Assembly: GCF_905171765.1 (NCBI RefSeq)
Contig: NC_053392.1
Span: 503,546,556 to 503,610,555 of the forward strand
Length of the DNA stretch: 64,000 bases
Direction: 5' to 3'
DNA from: Bufo bufo
Taxonomy: Eukaryota > Chordata > Amphibia > Anura > Bufonidae
Shown: piece by piece, positions 55,701-64,000 of the stretch
How the letters are laid out: each line of letters opens with the position of its first letter
Numbering within the stretch: the stretch's first letter is position 1
Notes under the pieces: model-generated
The model's database searches: none
Told to the model about the DNA's origin: nothing
The model's input: only the letters and a program-made list of their open reading frames with translations
Translations under genes and position numbers: made by a program

Positions 55701-58378
55701 TTTTACCCACGTGGATTTTTTCCAAACCTGTTCGATTTATATAGATCAGGGATGGCCAACCTGAGGCTCTCCAGCTGTTGCAAAACTACCTCCCAGCATG
55801 CGCAGACTGCTTTCTGCTAACAGCCTACAGCAGGGCATGGTGGGAGTTGTAGTTTTACAACAGCTGGAGAGCCGCAGGTTGGCCATGCCTGATATAGATC
55901 CTTATCTTTTATCTCTATTCCAGGTTTTCCTAAATGTGGCAATATATGAGGGTGACATTGTGCCTGGAGTCACCACACACCAGGAGCTCTTTCCGCACAA
56001 CTTGATGAGTGTCGTGGCCAACTTCATTCCTTTCTCTGATCACAACCAGAGTCCCAGGAACATGTACCAGTGCCAGATGGGTAGGTACATGCATGACTGT
56101 CCACCTTGTACAAAATGTATAACTACCCCCAGAAAGGAGTGTGACCTGTTCATATCATTTCTGGAAAGCCACATGTAATGCTCTGTTCCTCTTTCCAGGT
56201 AAACAGACTATGGGATTCCCTCTTCTAACCTTTCAAGATCGCGCTGACAACAAACTGTATCGCCTCCAAACCCCCCAGAGTCCTCTTGTGCGTCCCACCA
56301 TGTATGATTATTTTGATATGGATAACTATCCAATTGGAACAAATGCTATTGTGGCTGTCATTTCATACACCGGATATGATATGGAGGATGCTATGGTGAG
56401 TGATTTGTATGCATTACTGTTACCTTATGCGGAGTATTATACTATTACATCGGTAGTACATGGCAAACTCTCCCTGGATGTATCTGTTCCAAGGCAACAA
56501 GTAGGCATTGAGGCTGTAATGAGGTACAGGGAGAAGGAGATGTCCAGGCAACGCACTTGGCATAGGAATAAAGGGACCGTGAAGTGTCTGTCTTGTATTA
56601 CAGGACCATCAGGCGGCAAATAATGTCACGTAATTCAATAGTAAGAACAATGAGCAGGACGCTCCCGAGACTGGAGTTATTCCTTTATTTTACTTTAGTT
56701 TAGCAGACAATGGGGGATAGTAGCATGGCTCCTTCTCACTAATTCATTACTGTGCTGGATCTGTTAGAAAGGAGTGCATGGTACATGGCTGAAATGGCAG
56801 CTTTCCAAGCAGAGCGCAGTACATTGTACAGCGGCTGTGCTTGGTATCGCAGCTCATCCCCATTGACTTCAATGGGACTGAGTTGCAACTAGGCATTGTG
56901 ACCGATGTGCGGTGACGTCACATGGCCTAGGAAGAGGCTGCAGCTCTCGCGGAGCGCAGTTCCTGATATTGATGATTATAAATTTCTGGATAACCCCTTT
57001 TGATAGTTTTGAAAACCGCCATTTTTCCCTGTCGTGTGACTTGCATCATTTACTTTAACAGGTCCGAAGTTGCATGTTGTAATCCACTCCAGTACCTGAC
57101 TCCTCCTACATTTGTCTTTGCAGATTTTGAATAAAGCTTCGTGGGAGAGGGGATTTGCTCATGGAAGTGTTTACAAAACTGATTTTGTAGACCTGTCGAC
57201 TAAAGTTAAAAGCGGAGACGACAGTTTTGTGTTTGGAATCAAAGTGGACGATGAACGGGTAAAGGGAAAACTTGACTCTGATGGTCTGCCCCCGGTGGGT
57301 GCTGTCCTGCAGTTTGGAGACCCCTACTATTGCTATCTGAATGAGAACACTGGAGAGAACTTTGTTGTGTTTTACAAGTAAGTATGAATTCAGCTCTTAT
57401 GGCGCTCACGTCTTTTATTGGTAGCAGTGGTACCAGGATGAACTGGGCACTCTCTCTCGAAAGGATCTTTCTTCACTCATGTCATTTGTTTTCAGGGATA
57501 AAGAGAGCTGCGTCATTGACAACATAAAAGCTTGCAGCAATGATCTGGGCATTGGAAAATTCAAGGCAGTGTGCATCACTATGAGGATCCCACGTAACCC
57601 CACCATAGGTGATAAATTTGCTAGTCGACATGGACAGAAAGGCATTCTCAGCAGGCTGTGGCCATCAGAGGATATGCCATTCACGGAATCCGGGATGGTT
57701 CCTGACATCTTGTTTAACCCACATGGTTTCCCATCTAGAATGACCATTGGGATGTTGATTGAGAGCATGGCTGGTAAATCGGCAGCCCTGCATGGTTTGT
57801 GCCATGACGCCACTCCATTCACATTCTCTGAAGAAAACTCTGCTCTGGAATATTTTGGTGAAATGCTGAAGGCGGCCGGGTATAACTACTACGGCACAGA
57901 GAAATTGTACAGTGGTATTAGTGGGCTCGAGCTTGAGGCGGATATTTTTATCGGTGTGGTCTACTACCAGCGTCTGCGTCACATGGTTTCTGACAAGTTC
58001 CAAGTCAGGACAACGGGGGCGCGTGACAGAGTGACCAACCAGCCTGTGGGTGGCAGGAACATACAAGGAGGTATTCGTTTTGGAGAGATGGAACGGGATG
58101 CCCTTCTGGCACATGGGACGTCTTTCCTTCTTCATGACAGACTTTTTAACTGTTCTGATAGATCAGAGGCCCATGTGTGTGTAACCTGCGGCAGCCTTCT
58201 ATCCCCTTTCCTGGAGAAGCCTCCACCTTCCTGGTCAGCAATGCGGAACCGCAAACACTACTGCTCACTCTGCGGCTGTTCAGATTCAGTTGACGTTATC
58301 TCTGTGCCTTATGTTTTCCGGTACTTTGTGGCGGAGTTGGCAGCCATGAACATCAATGTTAAGCTGTCTGTGCGCTAA
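37573..58378 (+). CDS. POLR1B: RNA polymerase I subunit RPA2 (RPA135)
   Basis: Second-largest catalytic subunit of RNA polymerase I. It forms one half of the active-site cleft and the RNA-DNA hybrid binding surface, and transcribes the rRNA precursor in the nucleolus. Fifteen coding exons (37573-37749, 38253-38420, 41062-41208, 42851-42983, 46420-46556, 48524-48747, 50961-51132, 51863-52034, 52164-52445, 53910-54043, 54475-54645, 55924-56080, 56199-56395, 57124-57377, 57496-58378) have GT-AG borders and keep frame, giving 3408 bases and 1135 residues, equal to the human length. Hallmarks are [37 protein letters not shown] and a C-terminal zinc finger (CVTC, CSLC). The gene looks fully functional. 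Confidence 0.97.
37806..37945. mobile_element. Short palindromic MITE in POLR1B intron 1
   Basis: GCAGCCTCCAGCACT at the left returns as AGTGCTGAAGGCTGC at the right. The middle shares ACAACTCCCAG and CTGGGAGTTGTAG with the element at 55748. Confidence 0.75.
38253..38420 (+). CDS. POLR1B: POLR1B exon 2 (residues 60-115)
   Basis: [11 protein letters not shown] to TYRGKLT. Acceptor tctctctgtag, donor ACT|gtgagt, phase 0. Start of the protrusion domain; YPAECRGRR is the conserved block. Confidence 0.95.
38763..39791. mobile_element. hAT-like element in POLR1B intron 2
   Basis: Left end TAGGGTTGTCAC, right end read inversely TAGGGTTGCACCGGGTATCG. Flanks GCTGAGAT and GTTGGGAT agree at 6 of 8 bases, so the target duplication has decayed. 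The palindrome 38774-39005 is inserted 11 bases inside its left end. Confidence 0.75.
38774..39005. mobile_element. Near-perfect palindromic hAT MITE, copy A (232 bp)
   Basis: Ends TAGTGTTGAG... and ...CTCAACACTA. The two halves are almost exact reverse complements around 38890 (GTGGTAGCGGAATCAATAAT and inverse). The 8-bp GTTGTCAC flanks both sides (38766-38773, 39006-39013). No gene is present. Confidence 0.93.
39945..40138. repeat. Inverted repeat in POLR1B intron 2
   Basis: TTAAGTGCACCAAGGCTGAG returns as GCCCGCCCTTGGTGCACTTAA, with CCAAGCCACTCTGCGCACCC/GGGTGCACAGAGTGGCTTGG. MITE-like. Confidence 0.8.
41062..41208 (+). CDS. POLR1B: POLR1B exon 3 (residues 116-164)
   Basis: [20 protein letters not shown] to IEHHEEEQ, donor CAG|gtgaga. 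Protrusion domain; [12 protein letters not shown] is the conserved contact block. Confidence 0.95.
41630..41955. mobile_element. Palindromic MITE (CATG-CACACG family), copy 4
   Basis: Left GCCTCATGCACATGATCTCG, right ATACAGTTGTGTGCATTAG. More decayed than the other copies. In POLR1B intron 3. Confidence 0.6.
42209..42446. mobile_element. Near-perfect palindromic hAT MITE, copy B (238 bp)
   Basis: Same family as 38774-39005. Ends TAGAGATGAGCGAACTTC and inverse. Exact 8-bp duplication CTTAGGTC (42201-42208, 42447-42454). Arms are essentially identical, centre near 42328. In POLR1B intron 3. Confidence 0.95.
42851..42983 (+). CDS. POLR1B: POLR1B exon 4 (residues 165-208)
   Basis: [20 protein letters not shown] to PGYTQY, ending one base into a Gly codon (phase 1). 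Confidence 0.95.
43040..43355. repeat. Foldback MITE in POLR1B intron 4, part 1
   Basis: TCTGATCAGTGGGTGTCCGACACC and CCACTACACAATAGATGGAG-type blocks recur in inverted order. The group has a GAGGATAGG...CATCAGTAT terminus common in frogs. Ends are not fixed. Confidence 0.5.
43365..43815. repeat. Related repeat in POLR1B intron 4, part 2
   Basis: TTTTAGATATTGATGACCTAT and ACCTATCCTGAGGATAGGTC with GAAAACCCCTTC at the end. Same repeat group as 52936-53326. Confidence 0.45.
44295..44592. mobile_element. Palindromic MITE (CATG-CACACG family), copy 5
   Basis: AGGCCTCATGCACACGAACG at the left, CGGTCGTGTGCATGTAGCCT at the right read inversely. Central GATGCGGACCCATTCATTTC. Very like copy 1. Confidence 0.88.
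44761..46343. mobile_element. hAT-like element in POLR1B intron 4 (1583 bp)
   Basis: Left TAGAGTTGTTGCGATACC, right read inversely TAGGGTTGTTGCGGGTATCG. Exact 8-bp duplication CTGTGAAT (44753-44760 and 46344-46351). Same family as 38763-39791 (TATCGATAC-type ends). A palindrome with GGAGCGGCGCCCAGGAATAA arms lies at about 45700-46060 inside it. No transposase. Confidence 0.92.
46420..46556 (+). CDS. POLR1B: POLR1B exon 5 (residues 209-254)
   Basis: [20 protein letters not shown] to LGFALK. The acceptor lies 77 bases after the end of the hAT insertion at 44761-46343. Confidence 0.95.
46760..46995. repeat. Retroelement-like fragment in POLR1B intron 5
   Basis: TGCCACGTTTAGACCAAG and inverse-like CGTCGAAGCGTGGCATACCC. 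It is bounded by AAAGAAAAACCGCAGCAC and GTGCTGCGGTTTTTCTTTC. The ends are inverted, so it is MITE-like or Penelope-end-like. Confidence 0.6.
47454..47738. repeat. Inverted repeat in POLR1B intron 5
   Basis: CTGTCCACTCCCTCCTGGAC returns as GTCCAGGAGGGAGTGGACAG, with GATTGACAGGGCCAGGCAGC and inverse. MITE-like. Confidence 0.85.
48524..48747 (+). CDS. POLR1B: POLR1B exon 6 (residues 255-329)
   Basis: [20 protein letters not shown] to VGEFLLE. Part of the lobe domain. Donor GA|gtaagt leaves a split Glu codon. Confidence 0.95.
49013..49359. mobile_element. hAT-like palindromic MITE in POLR1B intron 6
   Basis: CAGTGATGGTCAGTTCGCAG at the left, with the inverse at the right end. Exact 8-bp duplication CTAGGGAT (49005-49012, 49360-49367). 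Long complementary arms (GGCAGTTCCGAGAACA). Confidence 0.92.
50180..50468. mobile_element. hAT-like MITE in POLR1B intron 6
   Basis: TAGGGATGAGCTAATTTCAT and inverse-like GAAATTTGCTCAACCCTA. Flanks GTCAGTAT and GTCATTAT (7 of 8). Confidence 0.75.
50512..50865. mobile_element. Palindromic MITE (CATG-CACACG family), copy 6
   Basis: GGCCTCATGCACACGGCCAT and inverse CAACGTTCGTGTGCATGAGGCC. Ends 95 bases before exon 7. Confidence 0.88.
50961..51132 (+). CDS. POLR1B: POLR1B exon 7 (residues 329-386)
   Basis: [20 protein letters not shown] to QLFLMFLK, donor AAG|gtacgt. Lobe domain. Confidence 0.95.
51863..52034 (+). CDS. POLR1B: POLR1B exon 8 (residues 387-443)
   Basis: [20 protein letters not shown] to GNMRSKT. 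Less conserved at its start. Ends one base into the Gly codon of KTGLG. Confidence 0.94.
52164..52445 (+). CDS. POLR1B: POLR1B exon 9 (residues 444-537)
   Basis: Fork domain: [54 protein letters not shown]. Donor CTAG|gtactg. Confidence 0.95.
52936..53326. repeat. Foldback MITE in POLR1B intron 9
   Basis: AAAAGGGTTGTTCAAGCTCC at the left and a GAAAAACCCTGTTTT end at the right. Inner pairs GATGAGCTATCC/GACCTATCCTGAGG and CTATCAGCTGTTTCCTGCAG/CTGCAGAGAACAGCTGAT. Confidence 0.65.
53910..54043 (+). CDS. POLR1B: POLR1B exon 10 (residues 538-582)
   Basis: [20 protein letters not shown] to NTLRSFK. Pol I-specific external segment. Confidence 0.94.
54475..54645 (+). CDS. POLR1B: POLR1B exon 11 (residues 583-639)
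   Basis: [20 protein letters not shown] to GPFEQ, phase 0. Contains [19 protein letters not shown]. Confidence 0.95.
54980..55255. mobile_element. Palindromic MITE (CATG-CACACG family), copy 7
   Basis: GGCTCATGCACACGAACGTA and inverse TACGTTCGTGTGCATGAGCC, near exact ends. In POLR1B intron 11. Confidence 0.9.
55748..55892. mobile_element. Palindromic MITE next to POLR1B exon 12 acceptor
   Basis: AGGGATGGCCAACCTGAGGC at the left and the inverse CGCAGGTTGGCCATGCCT at the right. Exact 8-bp duplication TATAGATC (55740-55747, 55893-55900). The distal end is 31 bases before exon 12 (55924). Confidence 0.9.
55924..56080 (+). CDS. POLR1B: POLR1B exon 12 (residues 640-692)
   Basis: [20 protein letters not shown] to MYQCQM. 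The acceptor ctctattccag begins only 31 bases after the end of a MITE at 55892. Confidence 0.95.
56199..56395 (+). CDS. POLR1B: POLR1B exon 13 (residues 692-757)
   Basis: [20 protein letters not shown], then [14 protein letters not shown] and GYDMEDAM, the acidic block near the catalytic magnesium. Confidence 0.96.
57124..57377 (+). CDS. POLR1B: POLR1B exon 14 (residues 758-842)
   Basis: [20 protein letters not shown] to NFVVFYK. Hybrid-binding domain. Donor AA|gtaagt gives a split Lys codon. Confidence 0.95.
57496..58378 (+). CDS. POLR1B: POLR1B exon 15 (residues 842-1135)
   Basis: Largest coding exon. Holds [75 protein letters not shown] and [17 protein letters not shown], then the zinc finger (Cys pairs CVTC and CSLC). 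Stop TAA at 58376-58378. Confidence 0.96.
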
Positions 58379-59531
58379 AGAACAGCCAGCACAAGGAAGA
58401 TTACTGTCAAGTGCCTTGTAGACGTCGATATCTATGTTCTCGTCTTGGTGCAGTAACAGCCTGTGGAAAATGTTTCCGTGAAAACCGCTATTTCCATATC
58501 TTCCACTGACTGCAATGAAGAGTAAAGCTGGTCGTACACAATGTTGACTAAACCCCCCCCCTGATTATGACCTTAAACAGTTGACCATCTAATGTGTACA
58601 TAAGTTTCCCAACTTTTTTTCAAGCTGCAGATCTCGCGGGAAAGTAGAGTCGGGAACAATACGTTCATTCTCAGGGTAGAGAAACCACAGTCAGAGGTGT
58701 CTGGTAGCGACGTTCTCCATGTTCAGAACATATGTGTTTGGCTGAGCCGAGGGATAGCTGTCAGCCAGATGAGCCAGCTGTTACCTTAACTGTATGACCA
58801 GCTTCCCTCTAGGAAAAGCTGCACCTCAATTCTCCAATCACTTTGAGATGCCAGTCTCTAAGTTTGTACAATAGTAATTGACCCTGATATGCAGGTTCAC
58901 ATCTGTGCTGTGAACTCCGGCAGCCTCTTCTGGTGGGGAACAAACTGCTGGAGTTCACTGTATGTGACATAGCCAGATACCACCATGCATTTCCGTACCT
59001 CCATTCACTATAATAGTATCCGGCCAAAAGCCATCATATATGCCGGCTTTTGGACTCTCAAAAAATGCTGCATGTAGTCCGGCCAAAAGCCGGCATATGC
59101 CCATTGACTGGAACAGAGTGCTGAAGTTCACAACGCGGATGGGAACCCAGCCTAATCCAGAATGGCCTCATCTACCAAAGCCATTATATGGACTATTTAG
59201 CTTCCAGCTTGTTTCTTGCAGATTATATATGCCCTGTGGTATAAAACTGAATGTAATATGTGACTTAACAATGCCTGGATAAACTTTTTATTTTCTTCTG
59301 TCTTGCCTCGATTGTCAGTACTTTTCACTTTCCATTAACATTATCCACTCAGTATTATTTCTTGAACAATTCTAGAGTTGTACCCTTCCTGAAATGTGGG
59401 GTCATTGGGTTTTACAGGTAATGATTTTAGTTACACTGAATACTGCTGGCGTCCGGTTACTTGGGTACAGTCCATTGTGGGATCTCAAATGACGTTACAG
59501 AGCTATGCCGTTAGGTCAGTGGCTGGGTGGC
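58379..59531 (+). other. POLR1B: POLR1B 3' UTR and flank
   Basis: No further coding. A palindromic MITE with GGTTCACATCTGTGCTGTGA and its inverse lies at 58892-59151. A weak AGTAAA at 58521 is an alternative early poly(A) signal. Confidence 0.5.
58892..59151. mobile_element. Palindromic MITE after POLR1B
   Basis: Left GGTTCACATCTGTGCTGTGA, right read inversely GGTTCCCATCCGCGTTGTGA. Inner CATATATGCCGGCTTTTGG and CCAAAAGCCGGCATATG are paired. Confidence 0.8.
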
Positions 59532-59537
59532 AATAAA
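59532..59537 (+). terminator. POLR1B: Candidate POLR1B polyadenylation signal
   Basis: AATAAA about 1.15 kb after the stop, the first perfect hexamer. Not confirmed by transcript data. Confidence 0.35.
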
Positions 59538-60065
59538 CTGTTTCCAAAGTTGAAAGTAGTTATGTGTATGGGAGAAACCCACATTGAATAACTAGCTTCA
59601 AAACAGATGTCCTCCTTTTAGTGTCCATAGACATAACAATCAGAGCTCGTTGCCTTCTGCGGTTCTACTGGACCAAAGTTATTTCAGTAGATATCAGTCT
59701 GTAACTATCTGCCATGGCTCTCCAAAACTAGTATTACTCAACTTTTGTGATCTGCCATGCAAAGCAATGAACTTCTCTTCACTTTGAGAGCTGAAGGACT
59801 CATTCTCCTCATGCCATAAACAATGCAGCCATTCCATAAACTGCTTTTTCTGTCATACCCTAGTTCATCATCACCTAGCGTTGTGATTATACATTCCATA
59901 GCTCAAATGCCATCTGACATGGCCAACATGGAGAAGTTAGTGTACTGGTCAGGTTAAAGACTATGTACATATTTTGGGGCAAATTAATTTATTTTTTAAA
60001 TTTTTGCATTGTACTCATTTGGACCGCCGTCACTGTGATAATGATGACCTCTGAGGGTAGGACAT

Positions 60066-60145
60066 TGTTATCTCTTTCTAGATAACCCCTTTGTTATCTC
60101 TTTCTAGATAACCCCTTTGTTATCTCTTTCTAGATAACCCCTTTT
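60066..60145. repeat. Tandem repeat, 26 bp, three copies
   Basis: Unit TTATCTCTTTCTAGATAACC plus CCTTTG, repeated three times. Each unit contains a short hairpin (TTATCT...AGATAA). Confidence 0.95.
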
Positions 60146-62570
60146 TAATGATGGATAGACTGCTCTTTGATCTAATTTGGAACGGTGTAATACTTCATTT
60201 GTCCTGTGGCGGCGCTCTGGATTGTCCTGTTGATTGCTGCGGATCCCCACCTCAGAACACTTTGTGATCTGCTTATTGTCAGGAAGCACTTCTAAAGAAT
60301 AAGGTTTTGTCTAAAGTGGACACACCTTTTAGTAATTATGGTAGTTCTCAATACTTCATCATTAGAACTGGGTTACAGAAATTGAGGAAATTAGAAATCT
60401 TGAAGGCCTGTACATACAGTATTCGTACATATACCAATGGGTGTCATAGCCAGAGGCCTGCACTCTTCTAGAAGCAATGTTAAAATTTTGATGAAAAAAA
60501 AATCAGCACTTTTAGTAACAGGAGAGGTTTTAAGAGAATATTTGTACGTTCATTTGGTTAGTATGATAGTTTTTTAAAATTCTTCTGAAACCACATACCT
60601 TCATGGTAATCTAAGTGCATAGGTGCCAACTGTCCCGACTGTCCTGGTAAATTTGGGCTGACTCGGGCAGAGATGGATGGGCCTGATACCACCGCCCATA
60701 AGTGGGTGGTTCCATGTGGAGTTGGGGCGTTCCCAGGGGACGGGGTTTTTGAATTCCTCCATTTTACCAACCTAAACATTGGTATACACATGGGTCTCCT
60801 CCTTCAAACCCTCTTTTCCTCATCCTGATCATTGCATTATTCCTGAGAAATTGGAGATTTTGGGGTATGATATTTAGTTGATTAGTGCAACAAGGGCATC
60901 ACCGTTATACCAAAAACCACTGTTCCCCAGTTTTGAGTGACCGGGCCAGGCAGGGCAGATGTTATCTTGCCTGGCCCTGTCTTCTCACGCATGTGTCGGT
61001 GTATATGCAGTACAGCCCTGGTCATAGACCCTACAGGGAAATCTCCCGAAGGGCAGATGCCCAGATGACCATCTCACGGCTGCCAGCCATGGTACGTAAT
61101 GATCTGACTCTCCCCTTCTGACTCCTGAATTCGACTGTATTGCCACCCTGAGGCAACTGGATTAGGGGGACAGAACATGACAGCTGGGCCTGGCCACCAC
61201 AGAGGGGCAGTTTTTGGGGATGTATTTTGTGATATTTGGATCTACTGGGGTGGTATAATGTTTCACACTATGGTATTGCAGACCCTGCCTTCAGTTAATT
61301 TGGGTTCCACTACAAAATCGGGCCACTTTTATCTTATTTTTTTTCCAGGGCCATTTAAGTTCCCAGTCAGGCCCTGGCGGTTGTCTGGGCTAAGCAGCTC
61401 CGGGGTTCTACTGCATGTGTGCCAATTACTGAAGCACCATTACAGATAGCCACTCCAGTCCTAAACATGAGTGCTGATGGAGGGGCACGTGATGTGCTCC
61501 CGTCCATTAGCACCTCCTGCACTAGTTTCCTTCCTGGACAACTTGGAAACTGGGTGTAGTGCGTTTCCATGGATGGGGTTGCATCAAGTACCCCTCCATC
61601 AGCCATTTTTAGTACTGGAATGGTGGGGGTATCCAGGGAGAAGACATGGATGGCATGGGGGTGTAGCATCAGAAAGAGAAAAATGGCACAAATCTTCCGA
61701 AGCCTGTATATTAATAAATTACCTATATATCCAACCTCATTTGTACTGATTTATGGACAATGTGGCCAACCCCTTCAATGGTCTCCTTCACAGGTGGTAC
61801 TCTAGGCCCGTGAAGTATCTGTTAGGTTGGAAAATGTTTAACTCCTTTTCTCTGATAGGACCCACTTCAGTTTTTGGCAAGAAATACATAAATCTTACAC
61901 CAACTACAAAGTGAAGCTGTGAGAATGCAGCCTAAGTAAACACCATTACTCTTCCTGAATAACTAGAGCCACCCTTCCGTTCAGCAGGAAGCACAGCATG
62001 GAATGTAAAGTCACATAGTATGGTGGTGTATGGGGATGCCATTGTGTAATATGGTCACTGAGTGGCATCTCCTGAAGACTGAAACCATATCACAGCAGTT
62101 TCTGAAGCGGCAGATGCCAGGCATTCAGTAGTAAATATAGACTTGGTGGAGTCACGATGTATGTGAAGCTGCACTGCTTGCAGTATGGAGGAGGGCGAGC
62201 AGGGTGCTAGCATGGGACATTCCTCGCAAGACTTTGCTGAGCAGATCTGAGTTATTTCTACTCCAAGGGCAAGCCTTGGTCTGCCAAGGAGTTCTGTTTG
62301 TCAGTCGCTTGAAAAAGATTACGGCCATTATACATGTTATCTAATGAAAGGTTATCTTTTATCAAGATTTATACAAAAGGGCGTTGAATGGACATTTGAT
62401 TAATCAGAGACTTTCTGGTCAATGGCCAAAAAATCCACCCATAAATGAAGCACGATAGGGCTGCCTTCACACGGAGTGTAGGAGATTGGCACTTGTTGAC
62501 GTCCTCTTTGTACTTAGTCTTAGTACATCAAGTAATGGCTTATCCCCAGGATATGTCATAGCTACACGAT
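60146..62570. other. Gene-free 3' flank
   Basis: No protein-like frame. A repeat-like block GTGCCAACTGTCCCGACTGT lies near 60622. Short inverted pieces (GGGCCAGGCAGGG/TGCCTGGCCC at about 60940-60980) are visible. Confidence 0.35.
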
Positions 62571-62837
62571 AGGGTCCATTCACACGTCCGCACTTTAGGT
62601 CCGGATCCGTTCCGCAATTATGGAAAACGGGTGCAGATCTATTTATTTTCAATGGGGACGGAAAAGATGCGGACAGCACAATGTGTGCTGTCCGTATTTC
62701 CGGTCTGCGGCCCTGAACTTCCGGTCCGCGGCTCCGCAAAAAAATAGAACACGTTCTATTCTTGTCCGCAGCTGCAGACAAGAATAGGCATTTCTATTGA
62801 GGTGCCGCAAAACACTGTGGACGTGTGAATGGACCCT
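62571..62837. mobile_element. Palindromic MITE, related end type, copy 8
   Basis: AGGGTCCATTCACACGTCCG and inverse CGTGTGAATGGACCCTT. Inner GGTCCGGATCCGTTCC and TGTGCTGTCCG blocks recall the CATG-CACACG family. Confidence 0.85.
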
Positions 62838-63970
62838 TACCCTGAGAATGAAGGGTCTGCAGTCCCCTGCACATCTAGGAGCTCTGCTGTGCAGGAAAAA
62901 GCTTACATGGGTATGAAATCCTAAACTAATACTGCTGCCTCCTTTATTCTCCCGATTGGTGGGGATCAGACATCCCCCAGTTTAAATAGTGATAACAACA
63001 CATCATAAATTTGGCACACACCATGTACTACAACTTTTTAACTTTGTGTCTGGAAAAAATCAACCCCAGCCGATTATCTATTATGAGAAGGGACGTTCAT
63101 GTGTCACGTACCCTAGGAGCAGCTAAGCCCCATTCAAGTGACTGGAACTGAGTGCAATACCAAGCACAGCCATTATACAATGTACGGCGCTGTCCTTGGT
63201 GAGCAGAGATAAGACTGTGGTGCTCATAGGACTACCTGTGTCTTCTCAAAACAGGTGATTGGCGGGGGTCCCAGGCGTCAGACCCCCTCCGATCAGATAC
63301 TGATGACCTATCCAGAGGATAGGTAATCAGTATAAAAATCCTGGAAAACCATGTTAACAGTATTTCAAAATATGCTTTAAATCAGCCGCATGCACCATAG
63401 ATAACTGGAGTCTACAAATTATACATTGACTTCTATGGGAATGTGTTGTGTGCATGCTCAGTAACCTCTGCACGATGAACTGTGCAGAGAACATTGTGCA
63501 AGGAGGGGGAGTAGATAAGCTGGGACATCACCTAGTGTCCTATTGTGAATGGTATGATTCTATGCAGAATTGGGCTGAATATGATTTGGTCTAATAGGGC
63601 CTTAAGATTGACGTTTAATATGCCAGTCTTAAACCAAAGTCCGTTGAAGTAAGACGTGCCACATATTGCACACCACTTAATAGATTTAGCGCATGTCTGC
63701 CTATCTGGAATATCTTATAGTGTAAATCTATGCCTGCTCATAGCAGGTGAAGGTATTAATTTCTGGTGCACTATTTTGGCCAAAAATTATAGCAAATCTG
63801 CCAAACGGAGGGTGACCGTGCTCCTTCCTAATCGCAGAGACTCTCAAATTTTAGCACAACGATAGTATGCGTCAAAACTTGTGATCTGGGGTATACAGTA
63901 ATCTGATCTAAGGCCTAGATGTGTTTTTACTTTATGTACTAGTCATACTACAGTAGCACATGTGGCACTT
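62838..63970. other. Gene-free stretch with repeat remnants
   Basis: Near 63280-63350 the phrase CTGATGACCTATCCAGAGGA matches the repeat group seen in POLR1B introns. I see no gene. Confidence 0.35.
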
Positions 63971-64000
63971 AGGCCCCTTTCACACGGGCAAGTTTTCCGC
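63971..64000. mobile_element. Start of a further MITE cut by the window end
   Basis: TAGGCCCCTTTCACACGGGC is the left end of a MITE type with TTTCACAC termini, as in the element at 30425. Confidence 0.6.

Overview
The window is vertebrate nuclear DNA, most likely from a frog. It holds two ordinary intron-containing genes. The rest is dense with transposable elements typical of amphibians: DIRS-type tyrosine-recombinase retrotransposons, a Penelope-like element, Tc1-like and hAT DNA transposons, TTAA-target elements and many short palindromic MITEs. The frog assignment is inferred from the repeat content and is not proven by one marker.

Layout: 1-31.2 kb is gene-free and built of transposons inserted into one another. 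A degenerate hAT end, a Tc1 copy, Penelope-terminus-like sequence with a hammerhead-like motif and a deleted DIRS copy occupy 0.4-7.5 kb. A second Tc1 copy (about 7.7-12.6 kb) is split by a Penelope-like element flanked by a 14-bp target duplication. Next comes a readable nest. A foldback element (arms 12617 and 28512) was entered by a hAT transposon (13245-28290, TSD GTTAGCAG). The hAT took two TTAA-target elements (18470-19157 and 19162-27759). The second of these took a complete DIRS-like element (about 19432-24604). Without its inserts the hAT is about 5.75 kb and its transposase frame has one in-frame stop. Another hAT copy (28514-29460, TSD ATAACCAT) abuts the nest.

Genes: NANP (N-acylneuraminate-9-phosphatase, sialic acid synthesis) lies on the minus strand at 31809-33892, with a probable 5' UTR exon ending at 37192. 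POLR1B (second-largest subunit of RNA polymerase I) lies on the plus strand at 37573-58378. Its 15 coding exons keep frame at every junction and give 1135 residues. The two genes are head to head. The 380 bp between them lack an obvious TATA box and carry YY1-like, ETS-like and CACGTG motifs, which suggests a shared bidirectional promoter.

The introns of both genes and the 3' flank (58.4-64 kb) carry many MITEs, several with exact 8-bp target duplications. One sits just upstream of the POLR1B exon 12 acceptor. I found no evidence of a new multi-gene system. The most notable items are the nested insertion record, the DIRS internal junction, an array of alternating hairpins inside the TTAA element, hammerhead-like motifs, and the NANP/POLR1B divergent promoter.
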